DNA of 64,000 nt from Streptomyces barkulensis (GTDB taxonomy: Bacteria > Actinomycetota > Actinomycetes > Streptomycetales > Streptomycetaceae), in assembly GCF_002843305.1 (NCBI RefSeq), contig NZ_PGSG01000025.1:1-64000 (forward strand). Direction: 5' to 3'. The first letter of the stretch is position 1. Every line of letters begins with the position of its first letter. The notes beneath the pieces were generated by a model. The model did not search any database. It was not told the origin of the DNA and saw nothing but the letters and a program-made list of their open reading frames with translations. This document shows, one piece after another, positions 40,943-48,411 of the stretch. A program made the translations under genes and the position numbers.

Positions 40943-41006
40943 CGGCCGCGGCCGGGGCCGGGAGCCGGGGAGCGGGTTGCCCGGGTCGGTCCGGGGCGGT
41001 CCGGGG

Positions 41007-41030
41007 CGGTCCGGGAACAATCCCGGACCG
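41007..41030 (+). terminator. smpB terminator
   Basis: A perfect 10-base-pair stem CGGTCCGGGA/TCCCGGACCG with loop ACAA, preceded by two further copies of the GGTCCGGGGC word, lies between smpB and the ssrA promoter. Confidence 0.75.
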
Positions 41031-41096
41031 GGCGCCGTTGGACCACATGTACGAGGACGGTGCGGTCCGGCCGGCGACTCCCCGCCGGGGAATACG

Positions 41097-41126
41097 TTGG
41101 CGGCCCTCCGCGTCGACCCGTACAAT
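41097..41126 (+). promoter_or_regulatory. ssrA promoter
   Basis: TTGGCG (41097-41102) and TACAAT (41121-41126) with an 18-base spacer form a strong vegetative promoter. Transcription would begin near 41133, giving a short 5' leader that is removed when tmRNA matures. Confidence 0.75.
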
Positions 41127-41175
41127 GACACCAGCGCCGTCCGGTTCAGGCCGGGCGAGCTTGTCAAATGAACAT

Positions 41176-41544
41176 GGGGATGATCGGTTTCGACAGCGGC
41201 TGTTGAAGCAGGGGAAGCGAGCCGAGGAACGCGGTAATGATCTCGTTAACCATGTGCCGCGAAAAAATAATCGCCAACACCAAGCGCGATTCCTTCGCCC
41301 TCGCTGCCTGATCAGCGACTTGCGAAGTGTCAGCCCAGGGGCGTTCCCGCCCTGGATCCTGGCATCAGCTAGGGAACTTCACCGTTAGCCCCGGTCACGG
41401 GGGTTGGCGGGACATCAAACAGTGACTGGGCCCGTCGGCGGCTTGTCCGCGTGACCGCCGGGGCCGAGAAAAGCACAGCGGACTGCGCTCGGAGAAGCCC
41501 TGGTTCTGCACCGTTGGACGCGGGTTCGATTCCCGCCATCTCCA
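41176..41544 (+). ncRNA. ssrA: transfer-messenger RNA
   Basis: tmRNA of about 369 bases that rescues stalled ribosomes. The 5' end GGGGATG pairs with CATCTCC at the 3' end to form the tRNA-like acceptor stem. The T-arm GCGGGTTCGATTCCCGC is at the 3' end, and the 5' segment GGTTTCGACAG is conserved. The tag reading frame starts at the resume codon GCC (41273) and runs to TGA (41309-41311); it encodes ANTKRDSFALAA. The CCA end is not encoded. The tag is shorter than the S. coelicolor tag that I recall (ANTKRDSSQQAFALAA). Confidence 0.95.
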
Positions 41545-41558
41545 CTCACCCCATGTGG

Positions 41559-41597
41559 GCCGAAGGCCCCGCCGTCCCGGACGGCGGGGCCTTCGGC
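41559..41597. terminator. bidirectional terminator between ssrA and the MFS gene
   Basis: A perfect 17-base-pair stem (arms 41559-41575 and 41581-41597) with loop CCCGG lies 15 bases after tmRNA and before the stop codon of the convergent transporter gene. Confidence 0.9.
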
Positions 41598-41649
41598 ATG
41601 TTCCGGGGTGTCCCGGGCCGGGCGGGCGGTCGGGCGGATGTGCCGTGGT

Positions 41650-42996
41650 TCAGCGCTTTCCGGCCGCCGTGGTGGTCGCGGTCATCCCCGTCAGGGCCAC
41701 GACGGTCGCGACGGCGGCCGCCGCCGGGAGTACCGCGTACCCCCACGAGCCGCCCAGGTGCTCCGCCGCCCAGCCGCCCGCCGCCGAACCGGCGGCCACT
41801 CCGCCCAGCAGGGCGGTGACGGCCCAGGTCATGCCCTCGTTCAGCCGGCCGGGCGGGGTCAGCCGCTGGACCAGCGTCATGCCGGTGACCATCGCGGGGG
41901 CCGTCGCCATCCCGGCGATCAGCAGCGCGGGGGCCAGCACCAGCAGACTGCCGGTGGTCGAGGCGAGCAGCGGCAGCGTCATCAGGGCGGCCATCGAGCC
42001 CACGCAGACCGCGAAGCGCCGCCCCGGCGGTCCCGCCGGGCGCAGGGCGCCGAAGGCGAGTCCGGCCGCGCCCGAGCCCAGGGCCTGGAGGGCGAGTACG
42101 GCGCCCGCCGCGCCCTTGTGGCCCAACTCGTCGGCGTACGCCACGGTCACCACCTCCAGGGCGCCGAAGACGGCCCCGGTGGCGAGGAAGACGGCCAGCA
42201 GCCGCGGCAGGCCCGGGATGCGCAGCGGCGCGGCCGCACGGGCCGCGCCGTCGTACGGTGCGACGGGCGGCTCGGTGCGGCGCTGGGCGGCGAACAGCAG
42301 GGTGCCGCCCAGCAGCAGGACGGTGGCGGTCAGGGTGCCGGCCTCGGGGAAGAGCGAGACGCACAGGAAGGTGGCCAGCACCGGGCCGAGCATGAAGCAC
42401 AGCTCGTCCAGGGCCTGCTCGAAGGAGTTGGCGGTGTGCCTCGCGGCCTCGGCCTCCGGCGAGGCGCCGCGGTACAGGTGCGCCCAGCGGGCCCGGGCCA
42501 TGCCGCCGGTGTTGGGGGCGGTGGAGCCGGCCGCGTAGGCGGCGAACAGCGTCCAGTCGGGGGCGCCGTACCGAACGCACAGCAGCAGCGTCAGCGAGCC
42601 GGCCGCGGACAGGCACACCGCGGGGACGGCGATCCGGGCCTGCCCGTGGCGGTCCACCAGCCGTGCGACCTGCGGCGCCAGGAGGGCGGTGGCGACCAGC
42701 CCGGTGGCGGTGACGGCTCCGGCCAGGGCGTACGAGCCGCGGGTGGTGGCGATCATGATGACCGCACTGATGCTCAGCATTCCCATCGGCAGCCGGGCGA
42801 GGAATCCGGCGAGGGCGAACGCCCGGGTCCCGGGGGTCGCGAACAGTCGCACGTAGGGCGTGAACCAGTGCGTGCGCGCGGGGCGGTCCCCGTGTCCGGC
42901 GGGTCTGCCGCGCGGAGCGGCGGCCGGTTCGCCGCGCTCCGCCGGGAGCGGTGGGGGCGGCGGGGCAGGGGCGGGTCCGGTGGGCGAGTTCGGCAT
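41650..42996 (-). CDS. MFS transporter
   Basis: A 448-residue major facilitator protein with a Pro-rich N-terminal tail of about 50 residues and 12 predicted transmembrane segments. The stretch LAPQVARLVDRHGQARI resembles the loop between helices 2 and 3 (motif A type). Similar proteins are drug or metabolite exporters; the substrate is unknown. The gene is divergent from a LysR regulator, which probably controls it. ATG at 42996 is chosen; an in-frame GTG lies at 43002. Confidence 0.85.
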   Translation of the reverse strand: MPNSPTGPAPAPPPPPLPAERGEPAAAPRGRPAGHGDRPARTHWFTPYVRLFATPGTRAFALAGFLARLPMGMLSISAVIMIATTRGSYALAGAVTATGLVATALLAPQVARLVDRHGQARIAVPAVCLSAAGSLTLLLCVRYGAPDWTLFAAYAAGSTAPNTGGMARARWAHLYRGASPEAEAARHTANSFEQALDELCFMLGPVLATFLCVSLFPEAGTLTATVLLLGGTLLFAAQRRTEPPVAPYDGAARAAAPLRIPGLPRLLAVFLATGAVFGALEVVTVAYADELGHKGAAGAVLALQALGSGAAGLAFGALRPAGPPGRRFAVCVGSMAALMTLPLLASTTGSLLVLAPALLIAGMATAPAMVTGMTLVQRLTPPGRLNEGMTWAVTALLGGVAAGSAAGGWAAEHLGGSWGYAVLPAAAAVATVVALTGMTATTTAAGKR

Positions 42997-43030
42997 GTAC
43001 ACAGCCTGGGCCGGGCCCCTGTGAGGTGTC

Positions 43031-43067
43031 CAACACTTTGTGGCTGGTCATTGACGCCTCTGTGTTG
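43031..43067. promoter_or_regulatory. candidate LysR operator
   Basis: The inverted repeat CAACAC (43031-43036) and GTGTTG (43062-43067) lies in the 80-base gap between the divergent MFS and LysR genes. TTGGAC-type words on the minus strand within the repeat could be the -35 of the transporter gene. This fits a LysR regulator that represses itself and switches the transporter. Confidence 0.45.
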
Positions 43068-43079
43068 TCACCATGGGGC

Positions 43080-44057
43080 GTGCCCCGAGACACCGACCCC
43101 CGGCTGCTGCGCGCCTTCGTCGCCGTCGCCGACGAACTGAACTTCACCCGTGCCGCCGCCCGGGTCTTCGTAGCCCAGCAGTCCCTGAGCCGCGACATAA
43201 GGCGGCTGGAGGAACAGCTCGGCGCCACGCTGTTCGTCCGTACCACCCGGCGCGTGTCCCTGACCCCGGAGGGGGAGCGACTGCTGCCGCACGCCCAGCG
43301 CGTACTGGCGGCGCACGACGAGCTGAACGCCGCGGCCGTACGCGAGGAGCGCCCCCTGATCGTCGACGTCGGCGCCCCGGCCGCCACCGGGCAGCGGGTG
43401 CTGGACGAGGCCCGGAGACTGGCGCCCGACCTGGAGTTCGTCGCCCGCTACCACAGCGGCCTGATCGGCGCCGCCGCGGAGATCTCCGACGGGCGGCTGG
43501 ACGTCTCCTTCGGCCGGGTCGCCGGGCTGGACCCGGCCGTGCTGGGTGTGCTCGACCACCGTCTGATCCGCTACGAGAAGGTGGCCGTGCTGCTGCCGGA
43601 GGGGCACCGGCTGGCCCGGCTGCCCAGGGTGCCGCTGGACGCGCTGGCGGGGGAGACCCTGTACGCGGGGGCCGGCAACCCCGAGACCGCGGAGTGGACC
43701 GACTACGCCCGCCGCCTCTTCGCGGGCCGCGGGATAGAGCTCGCCGCCCCCTTCCCCAAGATCGAGGGGGAGGCGGAGTTCGGCCGGGTCGTCCGCAGGC
43801 GCGGCTGGTCGGTGCTGGCCAGCGAGGTCTTCGCCGCGGTGCCGGGTATGGTGCTGCGCCCGCTGGTGGACCCCGTACCGCTCTCCCCGGTCTCGATGGT
43901 CTGGCGGCGCGGCCTGCGCCACCCGGGGGCGGACGCGCTCCGGGCGGCGGCGCGGCGGCTGGCGGAGGCGGGGCGCTGGCGGGAGCGGACGCACGGCTCC
44001 TGGCTGCCGGAACCGGACGCGCGTGTGCTGGGGGTGGCCGCGCCGCCCGTGCGCTGA
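43080..44057 (+). CDS. LysR family transcriptional regulator
   Basis: A 325-residue LysR-type regulator. The N-terminal helix-turn-helix (DPRLLRAFVAVADELNFTRA and ARVFVAQQSLSRDIRRLEEQ) is followed by a periplasmic-binding-protein-like effector domain (about residues 90-300). The GTG at 43080 gives the usual LysR N-terminus; upstream GTG and TTG codons are in frame but overlap the operator-like repeat. It likely controls the divergent MFS gene. The effector is unknown. Confidence 0.88.
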   Translation: MPRDTDPRLLRAFVAVADELNFTRAAARVFVAQQSLSRDIRRLEEQLGATLFVRTTRRVSLTPEGERLLPHAQRVLAAHDELNAAAVREERPLIVDVGAPAATGQRVLDEARRLAPDLEFVARYHSGLIGAAAEISDGRLDVSFGRVAGLDPAVLGVLDHRLIRYEKVAVLLPEGHRLARLPRVPLDALAGETLYAGAGNPETAEWTDYARRLFAGRGIELAAPFPKIEGEAEFGRVVRRRGWSVLASEVFAAVPGMVLRPLVDPVPLSPVSMVWRRGLRHPGADALRAAARRLAEAGRWRERTHGSWLPEPDARVLGVAAPPVR

Positions 44058-44068
44058 CCCCCGGCCGT

Positions 44069-44088
44069 GCCCCGGACCGGTCCGGGGC
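44069..44088 (+). terminator. LysR gene terminator
   Basis: The perfect 20-base palindrome GCCCCGGACCGGTCCGGGGC begins 12 bases after the LysR stop codon and can fold into a hairpin. Confidence 0.6.
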
Positions 44089-44434
44089 GGAGGGTCGTCC
44101 CACCGGAGTACCGAAGCGCCGTCGGGGTTGCCTGTGAGCGGGTGAAACCGTGCCGGGGCGTCGGCGGCCCGATACGGCCGGGTGCGGCAGGCCGCTCCCG
44201 AACTTCCCTCATATGAAGCCCTGTTGAGCGCCTCTGGGTGGCGCGGGCGAGGGGCGACGTCGCCTGCGCCGCCCAGAGCCCGGATTCCGCCCCGGCCTTT
44301 GATCGGGATTTGTCTGGTTATGAGATATTTTCATGGCGAGGGGTGCCGGGGAAGAACGGAGCGCGGCCGGCGTCATGCGCCGGCCCTTTCGCATGCGGTG
44401 CTCGGCACGCGTGGACCGGAGGAGGTGTTCCTGA
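44089..44434. other. upstream region of the mat locus
   Basis: About 345 bases without a credible gene. Two A+T-rich patches stand out: CTCATATGAAG (44208-44218) and a stretch around GGTTATGAGATATTTTCATG (44317-44336), which contains ATGA and TCAT as inverted ends. They may be promoter or operator elements for matA, but no clean -35/-10 pair was found. Confidence 0.45.
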
Positions 44435-44824
44435 ATGGCGTGTGCTGATCCGGGGGCCGGCGGCCACCGCGGGAGACCGGTCTTCGTGGACGCGACCGGC
44501 AGACGCGGGCGCGTGCTGCGGATCCTCGGCTGGTCGTTCGGGACCCTGTGTGGAGGCTGTGTGGTCGTACTGGCCGTCGCCCTGACGGGAGGCAGCCCCG
44601 CGGTCGCCGACAGGCCCGCGCCCGGCGGCGCCACCGCGGAGACCGGGCCCCCCACCCTCCTGACCGACACACAGGACTTCGGCGCACGGAGGCACTGGGG
44701 CGGCCACGAAGGCCCGGGCATGCGCTGGACCGGGAGCGGGGGAGCCGCCATCGACTGGTCGGTGGCAACCGGAGGCGACACCGCGACGACCGCCCCGCCT
44801 CCCGCCAAGGAGACCTCTCCATGA
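44435..44824 (+). CDS. matA: small membrane-anchored protein, MatA-like
   Basis: A 129-residue protein with one transmembrane helix (about residues 29-52, ILGWSFGTLCGGCVVVLAVA) and an exported tail rich in Gly and Thr. It has no known domain. It begins at ATG 44435 after a GGAGGAGG ribosome binding site, and its stop codon overlaps the start of the next gene (ATGA). By position directly before the deacetylase/glycosyltransferase gene it corresponds to matA of the Streptomyces mat (mycelial aggregation) locus, as I recall it. Its role is not known from sequence. Confidence 0.7.
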   Translation: MACADPGAGGHRGRPVFVDATGRRGRVLRILGWSFGTLCGGCVVVLAVALTGGSPAVADRPAPGGATAETGPPTLLTDTQDFGARRHWGGHEGPGMRWTGSGGAAIDWSVATGGDTATTAPPPAKETSP

Positions 44825-46995
44825 CCCTGGAGGGACACCGGCGCAGCCTTCTGCGCCGACGCCGGCGCAGAAGGCTGCGCCGGCTGCTGGTCCTGCCGCT
44901 GCTGCTGACCGCCCTCACCGTGCTGATGCTGCGCGGCTACGTGCACAGCGAGTTCCTCGCGGACCACCGGGTGCGGCCCGAGGCCCCCTCCGACCGGGTG
45001 CCCGGGGAGGTCCGCGAGGGCGGTCCCGTCGTGGACGCCGGTGGCTCGCGCCCGGTCGGCCACCGGGTGCCCGACCACATGATCGTGCTGACCTTCGACG
45101 ACGGCCCGGACCCGGTGTGGACGCCGAAGGTGCTGGACGAACTGGCCGAGCACGACGCGCGCGCGGTCTTCTTCGTGACCGGCGCCATGGCCGCCCGCCA
45201 CCCCGGACTGGTCAGGCGGATGGTGGCGGAGGGCCACGAGATCGGCCTGCACACCTTCAACCACCCCGACCTGTCCTACCAGTCGAAGTCCCGCATCGAC
45301 TGGGAACTGGCGCAGAACCAGCTCGCCCTGGCCGGCGCGGCCGGAGTGCGGACCTACCTGTTCCGGCCGCCGTACTCCTCGCACGCGCACGCCCTGGACA
45401 ACGAGTCCTGGCCGGTCGTGCGGTACGTCGGCAGCCGCAACTACATCACCGTCCTCAACGACACCGACACCAAGGACTGGGCGCGCCCGGGAGTGGACGA
45501 GATCGTCCGCCGGGCCGTTCCGGAGGAGGCGGGCGCCGGCGCCGTGGTGCTGATGCACGACGCCGGCGGCGACCGCTCGCAGACCGTGGCCGCCCTGGAC
45601 CGGCTGCTGCCGGAGCTGAAAGCGCGCGGCTACGCGTTCACCAACCTCACCGAGGCGCTGAGGGCCCCCAGCGCCCATACTCCCGTCAGCGGCGCCGAAC
45701 TGTGGAAGGGCAGGTTCTTCGTCCTCGCCGTCGGCGTCGCGGAGCGTGCGACATCCCTGTTCATCGCGGCGCTGACGGTGGTCGGCCTCCTGGTCTTCGC
45801 CCGCCTCGGACTGATGCTGTTCCTGGCCAGGGCGCACGGCCGCGCCGCGCGCCGGAGAGCCGCCCTCGCCCGGGAACCGGTCACCCGGCCCGTCAGCGTG
45901 GTGGTCCCGGCGTACAACGAGGCCGAGTGCATCGCCCACACCGTGCGCTCCCTGGTCGCCGGGGACCACCGGGTCGAGGTCGTCGTCGTCGACGACGGCT
46001 CCCGCGACGCGACGGCCGGCATCGTCGAGGGCCTGCGGCTGCCGGACGTGCGGGTGGTGAGGCAGGCCAACCTGGGCAAACCCGCCGCCCTCAACAACGG
46101 CATCGCCCACGCCTCTCACGACATCATCGTGATGGTGGACGGCGACACCGTCTTCGAGCCCTCCACCATCCGCGAACTGGTGCAGCCCTTCGCCGACCCT
46201 GCCGTCGGAGCCGTCGCAGGCAACGCCAAGGTCGGCAACCGCGACAGCCTCATCGGAGCTTGGCAGCACATCGAGTACGTGATGGGCTTCAGCCTGGAGC
46301 GGCGGATGTACGACGTACTGCGCTGCATGCCCACGGTGCCCGGAGCGGTGGGCGCCTTCCGCCGCGAGGCGCTGGAGCGCGTCGGCGGCGTCAGCGACGA
46401 CACCCTCGCGGAGGACACCGACCTCACCATGGCCGTCCACCGCGACGGCTGGCGGGTGGTCTACGCGGAGAACGCCCGGGCCTGGACCGAGGCGCCCGAG
46501 ACCTTCCGGCAGCTGTGGTCCCAGCGCTACCGCTGGAGCTACGGCACCATGCAGGCGATGTGGAAACACCGCCGGGCGGTGCTGGAGCGCGGCCCCTCGG
46601 GACACTTCGGCCGTGTCGGACTGCTGTTCATCTCGCTGTTCACCGTCCTGATGCCGCTGCTCGCCCCGCTGATCGACGTCTTCCTCCTCTACGGCCTGCT
46701 CTTCGGGCCGGCGCAGCGGACGGCGGCGGTCTGGCTGGGCGTCCTGGCCGTCCAGGCGGCGTGCGCCGCGTACGCCTTCCGGCTGGACCGCGAACCCCTG
46801 ACCCATCTGGTCTCGCTGCCCCTGCAGCAGATCCTCCACCGGCAGCTGATGTACCTGGTGCTGCTGCGCTCCTGGGCCACCGCGCTCACCGGCGGCCGGC
46901 TGCGCTGGCAGAAACTGCGCCGCACCGGCGCCGTCGAATCCGCCCCCTCGGGCATCGCGAAACCCCGTCACATGCAAGGGAGCACCACCGTATGA
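44821..46995 (+). CDS. matB: bifunctional polysaccharide deacetylase / family 2 glycosyltransferase, MatB-like
   Basis: A 724-residue membrane protein. After an N-terminal transmembrane helix comes an extracellular NodB deacetylase domain (about residues 75-275) with TFDDGPDP, the metal-binding HTFNHP and RPPYSSHAH. A second helix leads to a cytoplasmic GT2 synthase domain (about residues 355-610) with VVVPAYNEAE, VDDGSRDAT, the DxD-type MVDGDT, EDTDL and the processivity motif QRYRW, followed by further helices. The combination makes and partly deacetylates poly-beta-1,6-N-acetylglucosamine-like chains in this family. In Streptomyces MatB is linked to pellet formation. The next gene start overlaps (ATGA). 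Confidence 0.9.
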   Translation: MTLEGHRRSLLRRRRRRRLRRLLVLPLLLTALTVLMLRGYVHSEFLADHRVRPEAPSDRVPGEVREGGPVVDAGGSRPVGHRVPDHMIVLTFDDGPDPVWTPKVLDELAEHDARAVFFVTGAMAARHPGLVRRMVAEGHEIGLHTFNHPDLSYQSKSRIDWELAQNQLALAGAAGVRTYLFRPPYSSHAHALDNESWPVVRYVGSRNYITVLNDTDTKDWARPGVDEIVRRAVPEEAGAGAVVLMHDAGGDRSQTVAALDRLLPELKARGYAFTNLTEALRAPSAHTPVSGAELWKGRFFVLAVGVAERATSLFIAALTVVGLLVFARLGLMLFLARAHGRAARRRAALAREPVTRPVSVVVPAYNEAECIAHTVRSLVAGDHRVEVVVVDDGSRDATAGIVEGLRLPDVRVVRQANLGKPAALNNGIAHASHDIIVMVDGDTVFEPSTIRELVQPFADPAVGAVAGNAKVGNRDSLIGAWQHIEYVMGFSLERRMYDVLRCMPTVPGAVGAFRREALERVGGVSDDTLAEDTDLTMAVHRDGWRVVYAENARAWTEAPETFRQLWSQRYRWSYGTMQAMWKHRRAVLERGPSGHFGRVGLLFISLFTVLMPLLAPLIDVFLLYGLLFGPAQRTAAVWLGVLAVQAACAAYAFRLDREPLTHLVSLPLQQILHRQLMYLVLLRSWATALTGGRLRWQKLRRTGAVESAPSGIAKPRHMQGSTTV

Positions 46996-48308
46996 CCGAG
47001 ACGGCGCCCCCCTCCCAGGCACAGCCCCCGGACACGGAAACGGGCACGGGCACGGGCACGGGCACGGGCACGGGCACGGGGGACCGTGCGCCGGGGGCCG
47101 GGCGCGACCGCTACCTCGACCTGCTGCGCACCCTCGCGCTGCTGCGCGTGGTGCTCTACCACACCTTCGCCTGGGGCTGGCTGACGTTCCTCTTCCCCTC
47201 GATGGGCGTGATGTTCGCGCTGGCAGGCGCGCTGATGGCCCGCTCCCTGGCACGCCCCGGCTCCGCCCTCGGGGTGCTGCGCGGCAGGGTCCGGCGCCTG
47301 CTGCTGCCGCTGTGGCTGTACGGCCTGGTGGTCCTCGGTGTGCTGTTCGCACAGGGATGGCGGCCGGCCAGGGGGGAGGAGGCCGCCCTGTGGTGGCTGA
47401 AGCTGGCCTTCTGGGTGGTGCCCGTGGGCACCCCGCCCTTCCCGATGCGCATCGGCGAGGACGGCGGGATGCTGGACGCGGGCTGGGCCCAGCAGGCCGC
47501 CGGCCCCCTGTGGTACCTGCGCGCCTACTTCTGGTTCGTGCTGCTCTCCCCGCTGCTGCTGAAGGCGTTCCGCGCACTGCCGTGGGCCACCCTGCTCGCC
47601 CCGCTCGGCCTGACCGCCGTCGTCGGCACGGGCCTGGTGCAGGTCCCCGGCGTCACGGGCGAGGCGGTGCGGGACTTCGCGGTCTACGGCGCCTGCTGGG
47701 TGCTCGGCTTCGCCCACCACGACGGGGTGCTCTACCGCATCCCCAGGTACTTCGCGCCCTCGATCGGTCCGGTCTTCATGGGCCTGGGCCTGTGGTGGAG
47801 TTCCCGTCACCCGGGCCCGGCCGGCTGGGACCTGGGCGACATCCCGTTGGGTCAGGCCCTGTGGTCCTTCGGGTACTGCGTCCTGCTGTTCCAGGTCAGC
47901 CCCGCCTGGCAGCGGCTGCCGGAACGGCTCCGGCGCTTCGACGGAGCGATCACGCTGGCCAACAACCGTGCGGTGTCGGTCTACCTGTGGCACGAGATCG
48001 CCCTGATCGCCACCGTGCCCCTGATCGACCTGCTGTGGAGGATTCCGGCCGTGTGGCGCTCCCCCACCCTCTCCGGACTGCTGGAGAACTCCTACCCGGT
48101 GCTGATGTTCCTGCTCGTCTGGCCGCTGCTCGCCGTGCTCGTGGCGGCCCTCGGCTGGGCCGAGGACCTCTCCGCCCGGCGCCGGCCCCGGCTGTGGCCC
48201 TGCGGTCCGTACCGCCGGGAGGACGGGCGGCCGGCGGGCGGCGGCACGGGTGCGGGGGCGGTCCCGGACGCGCGCGGGGTGGTCGGCGAGGGCTCACACA
48301 GGCTCTGA
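46992..48308 (+). CDS. acyltransferase family 3 membrane protein
   Basis: A 438-residue integral membrane acyltransferase (acyltransferase_3 fold, about ten helices). The core begins after a low-complexity N-terminus with DRYLDLLRTLALLRVVLYHT, the family's first helix with the conserved RxxxxxxVxxxH histidine. Such proteins O- or N-acylate polysaccharides or antibiotics. It overlaps matB by four bases, so it probably modifies the same polysaccharide. Residues 17-30 alternate Thr and Gly because of a hexanucleotide repeat. Confidence 0.85.
   Translation: MTETAPPSQAQPPDTETGTGTGTGTGTGTGDRAPGAGRDRYLDLLRTLALLRVVLYHTFAWGWLTFLFPSMGVMFALAGALMARSLARPGSALGVLRGRVRRLLLPLWLYGLVVLGVLFAQGWRPARGEEAALWWLKLAFWVVPVGTPPFPMRIGEDGGMLDAGWAQQAAGPLWYLRAYFWFVLLSPLLLKAFRALPWATLLAPLGLTAVVGTGLVQVPGVTGEAVRDFAVYGACWVLGFAHHDGVLYRIPRYFAPSIGPVFMGLGLWWSSRHPGPAGWDLGDIPLGQALWSFGYCVLLFQVSPAWQRLPERLRRFDGAITLANNRAVSVYLWHEIALIATVPLIDLLWRIPAVWRSPTLSGLLENSYPVLMFLLVWPLLAVLVAALGWAEDLSARRRPRLWPCGPYRREDGRPAGGGTGAGAVPDARGVVGEGSHRL
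47041..47076 (+). repeat. hexanucleotide tandem repeat (CGGGCA)6
   Basis: Six exact copies of CGGGCA lie at the N-terminus of the acyltransferase gene and encode alternating Gly and Thr. Units of six bases keep the frame when copies are gained or lost. Confidence 0.9.
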
Positions 48309-48411
48309 TCTCCGGGTGAGAGCAAGGTTGCGCGGAGGTCACCTGACGGCACCGGGGTGAAACGCGCCGTCCATAGCGTCGGGAGCCGACACCCGACACT
48401 GTGGAGGCGCC

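Noticed and set aside
41490..41544. Separate tRNA gene at the end of the tmRNA region
   Set aside because: The T-arm and acceptor bases are the tRNA-like domain of tmRNA; they pair with the 5' end at 41176-41182, 360 bases away.
44182..44448. Possible small gene before matA (88 codons)
   Set aside because: No ribosome binding site, composition unlike a gene, overlaps the matA start, and no similarity is recognisable.
48338..48363. GlnR box before narK
   Set aside because: GTCAC and GAAAC are present, but the interval is 16 bases rather than 6 or 17, and the middle words do not fit; kept only as a remark in the narK entry.
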